A DNA stretch of 52,949 nucleotides, taken from positions 1 through 52,949 of the forward strand of contig CAJUCA010000017.1 of NCBI GenBank assembly GCA_910585265.1. The letters are read 5' to 3'. This DNA is from an uncultured Oscillospiraceae bacterium. Lineage in GTDB: Bacteria; Bacillota; Clostridia; Oscillospirales; Oscillospiraceae. The position numbers and the translations under genes are program-made. This document shows, in pieces, positions 39,315 to 47,231 of the stretch. The notes beneath the pieces are model-generated. The model had not been told where the DNA came from, searched no databases, and saw only the letters and a list, made by a program, of their open reading frames with translations. Position 1 is the first letter of the stretch, and each line of letters begins with the position of its first letter.

Positions 39315-41177
39315 TCATTTGTTGGGCACAAAAGGCTCCGCCCCGCATTTTTCCGGGAAATACACCCGGTACCAGATCAGGAAGGACAGCACTGTATACA
39401 GCTTCCGGTGGGTTTTCTCCCGGCCGGAGTAATGGGTGTCCAGCAGCTCCAGCAGATACTTCTGATCGAAGAACTCCGCCGCATAGTCCTGGCTGATCAG
39501 GTCCTTCGCCCAGTTGTAGTATTTCTCCTCCCTCAGCCACGCGATGAAGGGCACGGGGAAGCCCTTCTTGTCCCGCTTCACCCAGTCGTCGGGGAGCAGG
39601 GGCACCGCCGCCGCCCGCAGGGGCCACTTGGTCATGGTCTTGCCCCGCATCTTCTGCCGGCTGGGCACCCGGCGGGCCACCTCCCAGACCTCCCGGTCCA
39701 GGTAGGGCACCCGCAGCTCCAGGGAGTGGGCCATGGTCATGCGGTCCGCCTTCCGGAGAATGTCCAGGGGCTGCCACAGGTGGAGGTCCAGGTACTGCAT
39801 CTTGGTCAGGTCGTCCGCCCCCAGCATGGCCTCGAAATAGGGCTCGGTGACGTCGTGCCAGGTCAGGGGCGTGCGGTAGGCGGGCGTCAGCGTCCGCCGG
39901 GCCTCGTCATCATCGAAGATGAACGCCTGGCCCACAAAATACTCGTCCACCCCCTTGGCGGCCTTGGTGAGGAAGCCCTGCCCGTGGAACCTGGGCAGGC
40001 CGGACACGCCCTTGGCCACCGCCCTGCGCAGTCCCAGCGGCAGTTTGCGGTAGGCCCGGAAGGGCTTGGTGGTGTGGTAGGTGATATACCCGCCGAACAG
40101 CTCGTCCGCCCCCTCGCCGGACAGCACCACCTTCACGTCCCTGGCCGCCAGCTGGGACAGGAAGTACAGCGGCACCGTGGACAGGTTGGCGTTGGGCTCG
40201 TCGGCGTAGTATTGGACGGCGGGCAGCACGTCGAAAAACTCCTCCGCCGTAATGGTCTTGGAGATGTTCCGCAGGCCCAGCTCCTCGCACAGGGCCTTGG
40301 CCTCCCCCGTCTCGTCGAAGCCCCGGTTCTCGAAGCCCACGGAATAGGTCTTGTCCGGCCGGGACAGGGCGGCGATCACGCTGGAGTCGATACCGCCGGA
40401 CAGGAAGGAGCCCACCTCCACGTCGCTGATCTCGTGGGCCTTCACGGACTCGGCCACCACCTCCCGGATCCGGGCCGCCCGCTGTTCCAGGGGCATCTGC
40501 TCCGGCGCGAAGGAGAAGGCGTGGTAGGAGGCCAGCTCGGTGCGCCCCTCCCGGTGGATCAGGTAATGCCCCGGCAGGAGGCGGTACACCCCCTTGAAGA
40601 AGGACTCGTTCAGGGCGGAATACTGGAAGGTGAGGTAGAGCTTCAGCGCGTTGGGGTTCAGCTCCTTCCGGAAGCCGGGGTGGGGCAGGAAGCTCTTGCA
40701 CTCCGAGCCGAAAAAGAACAGCTCCCCCATCTGGGCGTAGTAGAAGGGCTTGATGCCGAAGGGGTCCCTGGCCCCGAACAGCTCCCGCCGCTCCCTGTCC
40801 CAGATCACGAAGGCGAACATACCCCGCAGCTTCTTCAGCACCTCCGGCCCCCACTCCATGTAGCCGTGAAGCACCACCTCGGTGTCGCAGTCGGTGGCAA
40901 AGCTGTGGCCCCTGTCCGCCAGCTCCCCCCGCAGCTCCCGGAAGTTGTAGGTCTCGCCGTTGTAGGCGATGACAAACCGCCCGTCCGGGCTGACGATGGG
41001 CTGGCGGCCCCGCTCCAGGTCGAGGATGGACAGGCGGCGGTGGGCGATGGCGCAGGTTTCGTCGGTGTAGTGGCCCTCGCCGTCCGGCCCCCGGTGGCGG
41101 ATGGCCTCCCCCATCGCCCGCAGGGCCTTCTCGTCCGGGGGCGTGGATCGGGAGACAAAGCCGGTAAAACCGCACAT
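39315..41177 (-). CDS. asnB: Asparagine synthetase, glutamine-hydrolysing
   Basis: 620 aa. The mature N terminus is the Cys2 of MCGFTGFVS, the class II glutaminase nucleophile, with AHRRLSILDLERGRQP and YNGETYNFRELR in the same domain. The synthetase domain has the ATP pyrophosphatase loop SGGIDSSVIAAL and LSGEGADELFGGY. The start at 41177 is required to place Cys2 and has GGAGG upstream; an ATG 15 nt earlier would add residues before the nucleophile. Strong promoter upstream; no T-box seen. Confidence 0.96.
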   Translation of the reverse strand: MCGFTGFVSRSTPPDEKALRAMGEAIRHRGPDGEGHYTDETCAIAHRRLSILDLERGRQPIVSPDGRFVIAYNGETYNFRELRGELADRGHSFATDCDTEVVLHGYMEWGPEVLKKLRGMFAFVIWDRERRELFGARDPFGIKPFYYAQMGELFFFGSECKSFLPHPGFRKELNPNALKLYLTFQYSALNESFFKGVYRLLPGHYLIHREGRTELASYHAFSFAPEQMPLEQRAARIREVVAESVKAHEISDVEVGSFLSGGIDSSVIAALSRPDKTYSVGFENRGFDETGEAKALCEELGLRNISKTITAEEFFDVLPAVQYYADEPNANLSTVPLYFLSQLAARDVKVVLSGEGADELFGGYITYHTTKPFRAYRKLPLGLRRAVAKGVSGLPRFHGQGFLTKAAKGVDEYFVGQAFIFDDDEARRTLTPAYRTPLTWHDVTEPYFEAMLGADDLTKMQYLDLHLWQPLDILRKADRMTMAHSLELRVPYLDREVWEVARRVPSRQKMRGKTMTKWPLRAAAVPLLPDDWVKRDKKGFPVPFIAWLREEKYYNWAKDLISQDYAAEFFDQKYLLELLDTHYSGREKTHRKLYTVLSFLIWYRVYFPEKCGAEPFVPNK

Positions 41178-41229
41178 AGGAAAATCCTCCAATTCGTTGG
41201 ATGCCTTTCATTTGGAAAGCGTACTCTTT

Positions 41230-41258
41230 AGCATAAAGCCTGCCGGATAAAATGTCAA
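41230..41258 (-). promoter_or_regulatory. Sigma-A promoter of asnB
   Basis: Minus strand TTGACA (41253-41258), 17 bp, TATGCT (41230-41235). Confidence 0.85.
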
Positions 41259-41320
41259 CCGTTCCAGCGGAAAAATTGAAGCCTCCGGGCTGTGCATCCC
41301 TTCTACCGTTTCTGCTCTAA

Positions 41321-41480
41321 GAACCTGTATTCACAGCCGAAGATGCCGGCTGGGCGAGGGATTTTTTCGCCAGACAAGGCAAATTTTCGCAGGAATACTT
41401 TGTGTATTGCAAGAAAATTTAACGCTGGATGGCGAAAAAAGACCCGGCCAGACGGCGTTTGAGGTTGTGAATACAGGTTC
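41321..41480 (-). mobile_element. MITE-like palindromic element, copy 4
   Basis: 160 bp from GAACCTGTATTCACA to TGTGAATACAGGTTC, flanked by TAA (41318-41320) and TAA (41481-41483). Apex AATACTTTGTGTATT. Stem pair TTTTTTCGCCA / TGGCGAAAAAA differs from copy 2 on both sides. It lies in a divergent promoter region. Confidence 0.92.
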
Positions 41481-41609
41481 TAAAGCAGGGCGGAATTATA
41501 TGGGGCCGGATCAGGGCTGTTTTGTGGTGGCGCACAGTCCGGCACTTTGCTGACCCGCCGGCCCGTCGCACTCTTTCCCCTTCTTCATGAAAATTTCAAC
41601 CCTTTTTTC

Positions 41610-41638
41610 TTGCGCTCGCCCGCCGTTTTTCGTATAAT
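41610..41638 (+). promoter_or_regulatory. Promoter of the response-regulator operon
   Basis: TTGCGC (41610-41615), 17 bp, TATAAT (41633-41638). The -35 and spacer resemble those of the promoter at 48383-48411. Confidence 0.75.
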
Positions 41639-41671
41639 CGGAACAGCGAACAGAGAAACGGGGCGTATGCG

Positions 41672-42334
41672 ATGAAGCACATTCTGGTCGTCGATGACGA
41701 CATCCACATCGGAAACCTGCTCCAGGAGGCGTTGGAGGGCGAGGGCTACCGGGTGAGCCGGGCCTACTCCGGCACCGAGGCGGCGTTGGCGGTGGAGCGG
41801 GAGCGGCCCGACCTGGCCCTGCTGGACCTCATGCTCCCCGGCCTGTCCGGGGAGGAGGTGCTGCCCCGGCTGGCGGGCCTCCCCGTCATTGTGGTCAGCG
41901 CGAAGGCGGACATCGACAGCAAGATCGGCCTGCTCCTGGGGGGCGCGGCGGACTACGTCACCAAGCCCTTCGTCCTGCGGGAGCTGCTGGCCCGGGTGGC
42001 GGTGCGCCTGCGGGAGGCCCCGGCCCGGGAGGGCGGGACCGTCTCCTTCGGCCCCCTGCGGCTGGACGCGGACGCCCGCTGGGTGGCCGTGGACGGCGCG
42101 GAGGTGCGGCTCACCCGGACGGAGTACGCCATCCTGCGCCTGCTCATGGCCAGCCCCTCCCAGGTGATCACCAAGTCCCGCCTGCTGGACGAGATCGCCC
42201 GGGACACCCCGGACTGCACCGAAAGCTCCCTGAAAACCCACGTCAGCAACCTGCGGAAAAAGCTGCGGGATGCGGGGGCGGGGGACTGCATCGAGTCCGT
42301 CTGGGGCATCGGCTTCAAAATGCGGACAGAGTGA
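41672..42334 (+). CDS. OmpR/PhoB-family response regulator
   Basis: 220 aa. The receiver domain has the acidic pair VVDDD, phospho-acceptor Asp52 in LLDLMLPG and the conserved lysine in YVTKPF. The C-terminal winged helix (about 130-220) includes TRTEYAILRLLM and the recognition helix TESSLKTHVSNLRKKL. The partner histidine kinase is at the end of the same operon (46251). Its probable targets include the tandem 12-bp repeats upstream of the ABC genes. Confidence 0.94.
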   Translation: MKHILVVDDDIHIGNLLQEALEGEGYRVSRAYSGTEAALAVERERPDLALLDLMLPGLSGEEVLPRLAGLPVIVVSAKADIDSKIGLLLGGAADYVTKPFVLRELLARVAVRLREAPAREGGTVSFGPLRLDADARWVAVDGAEVRLTRTEYAILRLLMASPSQVITKSRLLDEIARDTPDCTESSLKTHVSNLRKKLRDAGAGDCIESVWGIGFKMRTE

Positions 42335-42347
42335 GGAGGACGAAAGT

Positions 42348-42608
42348 ATGGCAGAATTGCGTTCCATGCGGAACATCGGCAGAGAAATGGCCCGGAAGCT
42401 GGCCGCCGTGGGCATCGACACGCCGGACAAGCTCCGGGAGGCGGGCTCCACCGAGGCGTTTTTCCGCTTGAAGGTGGTGTTCCCCGAGATCTGCCTGGTG
42501 CACCTGTACGCGCTGGAGGGGGCCATTGAGGACCTGGACTACAACCGCCTCCCCGAGAACAGGCGGCTGGAGCTGAAGGCGTTCAGCGACCAGCTCAGGG
42601 GAAGATAA
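42348..42608 (+). CDS. TfoX C-terminal domain protein
   Basis: 86 aa consisting only of the helix-hairpin-like TfoX/Sxy C-terminal domain (LRSMRNIGREMARKLAAVGIDTPDKLREAGS and EICLVHLYALEGAIEDLDY). Stand-alone versions are common in Firmicutes and have no assigned role. The start has GAGGAGGA and lies 13 nt after the response regulator. Not required for the transporter as far as known. Confidence 0.9.
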   Translation: MAELRSMRNIGREMARKLAAVGIDTPDKLREAGSTEAFFRLKVVFPEICLVHLYALEGAIEDLDYNRLPENRRLELKAFSDQLRGR

Positions 42609-42632
42609 GCGGCGCGATCTTGACGAAATCTG

Positions 42633-42675
42633 AACGGTTTCCTTAACCGCTTTCTTGACCGTTTTCTGTTAGGAT
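42633..42675 (+). promoter_or_regulatory. Regulated promoter of the ABC operon with three tandem 12-bp repeats
   Basis: AACGGTTTCCTT (42633), AACCGCTTTCTT (42645) and GACCGTTTTCTG (42657) are contiguous direct repeats. A -10-like TAGGAT follows at 42670-42675 with no good -35. Direct repeats replacing the -35 box are the expected arrangement for a PhoB-type activator. Confidence 0.55.
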
Positions 42676-42746
42676 GGGGCTGCTGTAGGGGAGGGGCGCA
42701 CACCGCCCGCCCCTGCACAGGCAATCTTGAAAACGGAGGCTTTATC

Positions 42747-43661
42747 ATGGAATATGTACTGGCCACCCAGGGGTTGAGCAAGCACTATAAGGATTTCAAG
42801 GCCCTGGACAACCTCACCATGCACGTGCCCAAGGGCAGTATTTACGGCTTTGTGGGCCGGAACGGGGCGGGTAAAACCACCCTGATCCGGGTGATCTGCG
42901 GCTTGCAGGCCCCCACGGCGGGCAGTTATCTCCTCTACGGCACGGACTGCACCCGGAAGGAGATCGCCCAGATCCGCCGCCGCATGGGCGCGGTGGTGGA
43001 GACGCCCTCCATCTACCTGGACCTCACCGCCGAGGACAATCTGAAGGAGCAGTTCCGGGTGCTGGGCGTGCCCAGCGACGACGGCATCCCGGAGCTTCTG
43101 AAGCTGGTGGGGCTGGAGGACACGGGGAAGAAAAAGGCCCGGAACTTCTCCCTGGGCATGAAGCAGCGGCTGGGCATCGCCGTGGCTTTGGCGGGCAGCC
43201 CGGACTTTCTGGTGCTGGACGAGCCGGTGAACGGCCTGGACCCCCAGGGCATCATCGACATACGGGAGCTGATCCTCAAGCTGAACCGGGAGCGGAACAT
43301 CACCGTGCTCATCTCCTCCCACATTCTGGACGAGCTGTCCAGACTGGCCACCCACTACGGGTTCATCGACAGCGGCCGCATCGTCAAGGAGCTGTCCGCC
43401 CGGGAGCTGGAGGCCGCCTGCCGCAAGTGCCTGCGGGTGGAGGTCACCGATACCCGTGCCCTGGCCCGGGTGCTGGACGGCATGGGAGTGGACTACAAGA
43501 TTCTAAGCGATGGGCAGGCGGACGTGTTCGCCCAGCTCAACATCTCCCAGCTCAGCCGCGCCCTGGACGGGGAGGGCTGCGAGCTGCTGTCCGCCCAGGA
43601 GCGGGACGAGAGCCTGGAGAGCTACTTCGTCAATCTGGTGGGGGGTGCTTCCCATGACTAA
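42747..43661 (+). CDS. ABC transporter ATP-binding protein (antimicrobial-peptide/bacitracin type)
   Basis: 304 aa. Walker A GRNGAGKTTLIR, signature FSLGMKQRLGIAVAL, Walker B FLVLDEPVNGLDP, switch ISSHILDEL, then an 80-residue C-terminal extension. The length and domain order match BcrA/LanF-type ATPases that work with ABC-2 permeases. Its stop overlaps the first permease by 8 nt. Confidence 0.93.
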   Translation: MEYVLATQGLSKHYKDFKALDNLTMHVPKGSIYGFVGRNGAGKTTLIRVICGLQAPTAGSYLLYGTDCTRKEIAQIRRRMGAVVETPSIYLDLTAEDNLKEQFRVLGVPSDDGIPELLKLVGLEDTGKKKARNFSLGMKQRLGIAVALAGSPDFLVLDEPVNGLDPQGIIDIRELILKLNRERNITVLISSHILDELSRLATHYGFIDSGRIVKELSARELEAACRKCLRVEVTDTRALARVLDGMGVDYKILSDGQADVFAQLNISQLSRALDGEGCELLSAQERDESLESYFVNLVGGASHD

Positions 43662-44514
43662 GCTGCTGAGCGCGAATTTCCTGCGGCTGCGGAAAACCAC
43701 CCTTCTCTGGGCCGCGCTGGGCGTGTGCGTGGGCCTGGGCGCGTTGGCGGCCTTCGGCGAGTTCCGGGTTCAGCTGTCCATGACTTCCGACATGAGCACA
43801 CCTGGGGCCGCCCAGTACAAGTCCCTGCTGGAGGGGCGGTTCTTCGAGTACGCCGCTTTTATCGGCATTCTGGCGGCGGCGTTTATCTCCCTGTTCCTGG
43901 GCACCGAGTACAGCGACGGGGCCATCCGGAACAAGGTCGCCGTGGGGCACTCCCGCCTGTCCATCTATTTCGCCGGCCTGATCACCGGATTTGCCGCCTC
44001 CCTGCTGTGCATGGCGGGCTATATGCTGTCCTGCCTGGCGGTGGGCGCGCCCCTGCTGGGCTGGTTCACCAAGCCCGCCTCCCTGCTCCTCTGGGCCATT
44101 TTCGGCTCGGTGGTGATGCTGGCCACCTTCTGCGCCATCTTCACCTTTGTGGCCATGAACTGCTCCAGAAAGGCCACCTCGGTGGTGATCTGCCTGCTGG
44201 GGGTGTTTGTCCTGCTGATCGTGACTGTGGTCATCGACGGGCGGCTGAATGCCCCGGAGTTTATCCAGGGCTATGAGATGTCCTTCAACGGGCAGGTTGT
44301 GAACACCGTGCCGGAGCCTAACCCCAGGTACCTCCGGGGCACAGAGCGGGCGGTGTACCAGTTCCTCTATGACCTTCTGCCCACGGGGCAGTCCCTCCAG
44401 TACACCATGCTGAACTTCACCGAGCCGGGGAAGCTGATAGGGCTGTCCGGGCTGGTGTGCGCGGTGTTCACCGGGGCGGGCGCGGCCCTGTTCCGGCGGA
44501 AGGATTTGAAGTAG
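43654..44514 (+). CDS. ABC-2 type permease, first of three
   Basis: 286 aa, about six membrane segments. Contains SLFLGTEYSDGAIRNKVAVGHSR, the conserved cytoplasmic loop of this permease group, and ends GAGAALFRRKDLK. The ATG overlaps the ATPase gene. Close in layout to the two permeases that follow, so the three arose by tandem duplication. Confidence 0.9.
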   Translation: MTKLLSANFLRLRKTTLLWAALGVCVGLGALAAFGEFRVQLSMTSDMSTPGAAQYKSLLEGRFFEYAAFIGILAAAFISLFLGTEYSDGAIRNKVAVGHSRLSIYFAGLITGFAASLLCMAGYMLSCLAVGAPLLGWFTKPASLLLWAIFGSVVMLATFCAIFTFVAMNCSRKATSVVICLLGVFVLLIVTVVIDGRLNAPEFIQGYEMSFNGQVVNTVPEPNPRYLRGTERAVYQFLYDLLPTGQSLQYTMLNFTEPGKLIGLSGLVCAVFTGAGAALFRRKDLK

Positions 44515-44523
44515 GTGGGCGGT

Positions 44524-45414
44524 ATGAGGAATCTGCTGGCGGCGAACTTTCTGCGGCTGAAAAAAAGCGTGCTCTTCTGGGGCACTCTGGCTTTTATGGC
44601 TGGTTACGCTCTGTGGCAGCTGCGCTTTTGGATCGCTTTTAACGAAGTTACCATCGACCCTATGATCTTTGATTATGCGGGCGCGGTTGGTGTGGTTGCG
44701 GCAGTCTGGTCCAGTCTGTTCCTCGGCACCGACTACAGCGACGGCACTCTTCGGAACAAGCTGACGGCTGGACATTCCCGAAACGCCGTCTATCTTGCCG
44801 GGTTGATCACAAATACCTCTGCCGCCCTGTTGCAATGCGCGGCCTATCTGGCTGTCGCCCTCGGATCTGGTAGCTTTCTGATCGGCCCTCCCCGCATGGA
44901 GGCGGGCCGTCTCCTGCTCCTCCTCGCGGGCACGCTGGTCACAGTGATTGCCTTCTGTGCCATTTTTACCGCTGTTGGGATGCTGTGCGCCCGGAAAACG
45001 GTGACGGCGGTGGTCTGTATTGCCGGGTCCTTTGCCCTTCTGGGCTATCTGTCCAGCGTTGACAGCTATTTGAACATCCCGCAGTATTCGGCGTATATCG
45101 ACGTCCCGGAAAATGGAGCAGTTTCCGTCACCTATGAACTCAACAGTGGATACGTCAGCGGTACGCGGCGGGCAGTCTTTGTGTTCCTGGACGACGCCAC
45201 CCCCTTTGGCCAGGCGGTCCAGTATATGCGAAGCAGGCAGAGGGACGAAATCTCCCTCCCGGAGGACGGATTCTCTGAGGCGCAGATCGAAGAATACCGG
45301 CAGCATATGCGGCCGCCTGTGGCCCCATTGCCGCTCATGGCCTATTCATTGGCCGTAATCGCCCTATCCACCGGGGCGGGCGTTGCCCTGTTCCGCAGAA
45401 AAGACTTGAAATGA
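44524..45414 (+). CDS. ABC-2 type permease, second of three
   Basis: 296 aa. It has the same start (MRNLLAANFLRL), loop motif SLFLGTDYSDGTLRNKLTAGHSR and tail GAGVALFRRKDLK as its neighbours, with a longer extracytoplasmic segment before the last helix. The ATG 44524 is chosen over a GTG 9 nt upstream, which is close to the preceding stop. Lower GC than the ATPase gene. Confidence 0.9.
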   Translation: MRNLLAANFLRLKKSVLFWGTLAFMAGYALWQLRFWIAFNEVTIDPMIFDYAGAVGVVAAVWSSLFLGTDYSDGTLRNKLTAGHSRNAVYLAGLITNTSAALLQCAAYLAVALGSGSFLIGPPRMEAGRLLLLLAGTLVTVIAFCAIFTAVGMLCARKTVTAVVCIAGSFALLGYLSSVDSYLNIPQYSAYIDVPENGAVSVTYELNSGYVSGTRRAVFVFLDDATPFGQAVQYMRSRQRDEISLPEDGFSEAQIEEYRQHMRPPVAPLPLMAYSLAVIALSTGAGVALFRRKDLK

Positions 45415-45424
45415 GGTGGTGGAC

Positions 45425-46240
45425 ATGAGAAATCTGCTGGCGGCAAACTTTCTGCGGCTGAGGAAAAACAAGCTCTTTTGGGGCCTGCTGGCGTTCAGTA
45501 CCGGCTTTGGGGCTTTGGTTGCGTTCAACTACTACGAGATGAGCCAAATCGAGCCTATCACGCTGGACGGGGCCTTTTTCATCTATCCGATGACGGCCTG
45601 TATCCTCACGGCGGTTTTTATCCCCCTGTTTTTGGGCCGGGAATACAGCGACAGCACCATCCGGAACAAAGTGTCGGCGGGGTGCTCCCGTTTCCTGGTG
45701 TATGCGGCCAACCTGCTGACCGCCGCCGCGGCTTCCCTGCTGTTCTGCGCGGCCCACATGATTGCGGTGACCGTGGTTGGCACGCCGCTCATCGGGTTTA
45801 TTGCCATGGAGGCAAACCTGGCTGTGCCGCTCGCATTGGGTTCGCTGATCACTATGGCGGCATTCTGCGCCCTCTTTACCTTGGTCGTGATGAATTGCAG
45901 CCGGAAAAGCCTGTCTGCGGCGGTGTGTATCCTGGGTGTGTTCCTCCTGCTGTTCGCCGCCATCTATCTCAGAAGCCGCCTGCTGTCCCCAGAATATGTA
46001 AACGGCGTCTGGATCGCAGGGGAATTTATCCCCGGCGATCCGACGCCTAATCCCCAATATCTGAGCGATGGACGGGCCTTTTTTGAATTTCTCTACGCGC
46101 TTCTGCCCAGCAGTCAGGCCATTGAATACGCCAGCCAGGAGGTACAGAACCTGAACTGGTTCCCGCTGTACTCACTGGCAGTCATTGTCCTATCCACCGG
46201 GGCGGGCGCGGCCCTGTTCCGCAGAAAAGACCTGAAATGA
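45425..46240 (+). CDS. ABC-2 type permease, third of three
   Basis: 271 aa. MRNLLAANFLRLRKNKLFWG, loop PLFLGREYSDSTIRNKVSAGCSR (His replaced by Cys near the end of the motif) and tail GAGAALFRRKDLK. Start at ATG 45425 with AGGTGG upstream. The histidine kinase gene follows by 10 nt. Confidence 0.9.
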   Translation: MRNLLAANFLRLRKNKLFWGLLAFSTGFGALVAFNYYEMSQIEPITLDGAFFIYPMTACILTAVFIPLFLGREYSDSTIRNKVSAGCSRFLVYAANLLTAAAASLLFCAAHMIAVTVVGTPLIGFIAMEANLAVPLALGSLITMAAFCALFTLVVMNCSRKSLSAAVCILGVFLLLFAAIYLRSRLLSPEYVNGVWIAGEFIPGDPTPNPQYLSDGRAFFEFLYALLPSSQAIEYASQEVQNLNWFPLYSLAVIVLSTGAGAALFRRKDLK

Positions 46241-46250
46241 GGTGAACCCC

Positions 46251-47141
46251 ATGCTCCCCTGGCTGATCTGCGCCGCGCTGTCCGCCCTCGCGCTGGTGCT
46301 GCTCCTCCGCCTGTACCTGCTCCAAAAGAGCCTGGACGACATCACGGGCCAGCTGGGGGAGCGGCTCCTTTCCGACACCAACAGCCCCATCTTCCTGCCC
46401 ACCCGGGACCCCCACGCCCGCAGGCTGGCGGGGGAGCTGAACGTCCAGCTCCGGGAGCTGCGCCGCCTGCGCCAGCGGTACGAGAACGGCGACCGGGAGC
46501 TGAAGGAGGCCGTCACCAACGTGTCCCACGACCTGCGCACCCCCCTCACCGCCATCTGCGGCTATCTGGAGCTGCTGGACAAGGGGGACAAGACCCCGGA
46601 TCAGGCCCGGTATCTGGCCCTGATCTCGGGCCGGGCGGAGGCCATGCGCCAGCTCACCGGGGAGCTGCTGCGCTACTCGGTGGCGGCCAGCCTGGAGGAC
46701 GGGCCGACCCTGGAGCGGGTGGATCTGAACGGCGCGGTGGAGGAGGCGGTGGCGTCCCTCTACGGGGCCTTGGCGGCGGGGGGGATCACGCCCACGGTGT
46801 CCCTCCCGGAGGGGCGGGTGGCGCGGAACCTGAACCGGGCCGCCCTGTCCCGGATACTGGGGAATCTGCTGACCAACGCGCTGAAATACAGCGGCGGCGA
46901 TCTGGACGTAACGCTGGACGGGGACGGGACCATCACCCTGTCCAACGCCGCCCCTGGGCTGGACGAGGTGCAGGTGGGGCGGCTGTTCGACCGGTTTTAC
47001 ACCGTGGAGACGGGCCGGCACTCCACCGGGCTGGGCCTGTCCATCGCCCGGGCCCTCACGGAGCGGATGGGCGGAACCATCGCCGCCCGGTATGAGGACG
47101 GACGGCTGCGGGTGGAGCTGCGCTTCCCGGAGGACGCTTAA
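46251..47141 (+). CDS. Sensor histidine kinase
   Basis: 296 aa. One N-terminal membrane helix (PWLICAALSALALVLLLRLYLL), almost no extracytoplasmic part, then a coiled segment, the DHp box VSHDLRTPLTAICGYLELL (His93) and an ATPase domain with NLLTNALKYS and GLGLSIARALTERMGG. The lack of a sensor domain suggests intramembrane sensing, probably through the adjacent transporter. It pairs with the response regulator at 41672. Confidence 0.92.
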   Translation: MLPWLICAALSALALVLLLRLYLLQKSLDDITGQLGERLLSDTNSPIFLPTRDPHARRLAGELNVQLRELRRLRQRYENGDRELKEAVTNVSHDLRTPLTAICGYLELLDKGDKTPDQARYLALISGRAEAMRQLTGELLRYSVAASLEDGPTLERVDLNGAVEEAVASLYGALAAGGITPTVSLPEGRVARNLNRAALSRILGNLLTNALKYSGGDLDVTLDGDGTITLSNAAPGLDEVQVGRLFDRFYTVETGRHSTGLGLSIARALTERMGGTIAARYEDGRLRVELRFPEDA

Positions 47142-47188
47142 AGGACCGCCCGGATTGGGGCGGCCCTTTAAACGAGCATCGCGAGGCC

Positions 47189-47219
47189 CGGATCTCCAAG
47201 GGAGAGTCCGGGCCTTGTT
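47189..47219 (+). terminator. Terminator of the two-component/ABC operon
   Basis: AGGCCCGGA ... TCCGGGCCT stem followed by TTGTTTTG. A weaker hairpin (CCGCCC / GGGCGG) sits just before, at about 47148-47165. Confidence 0.65.
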
Positions 47220-47231
47220 TTGTGCGCAGGC

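Larger units (their letters stand above)
41178..41671. other. Divergent asnB / response-regulator intergenic region
   Basis: 494 bp without a gene. It holds the asnB promoter (41230-41258), MITE copy 4 (41321-41480), about 130 bp with no recognisable signal, and the response-regulator promoter (41610-41638). Confidence 0.8.

Noticed and set aside
41178..41260. T-box leader upstream of asnB
   Set aside because: The promoter lies about 50 nt before the start codon, too close for a T-box, and no GGTGGNACCGCG-like box is present.
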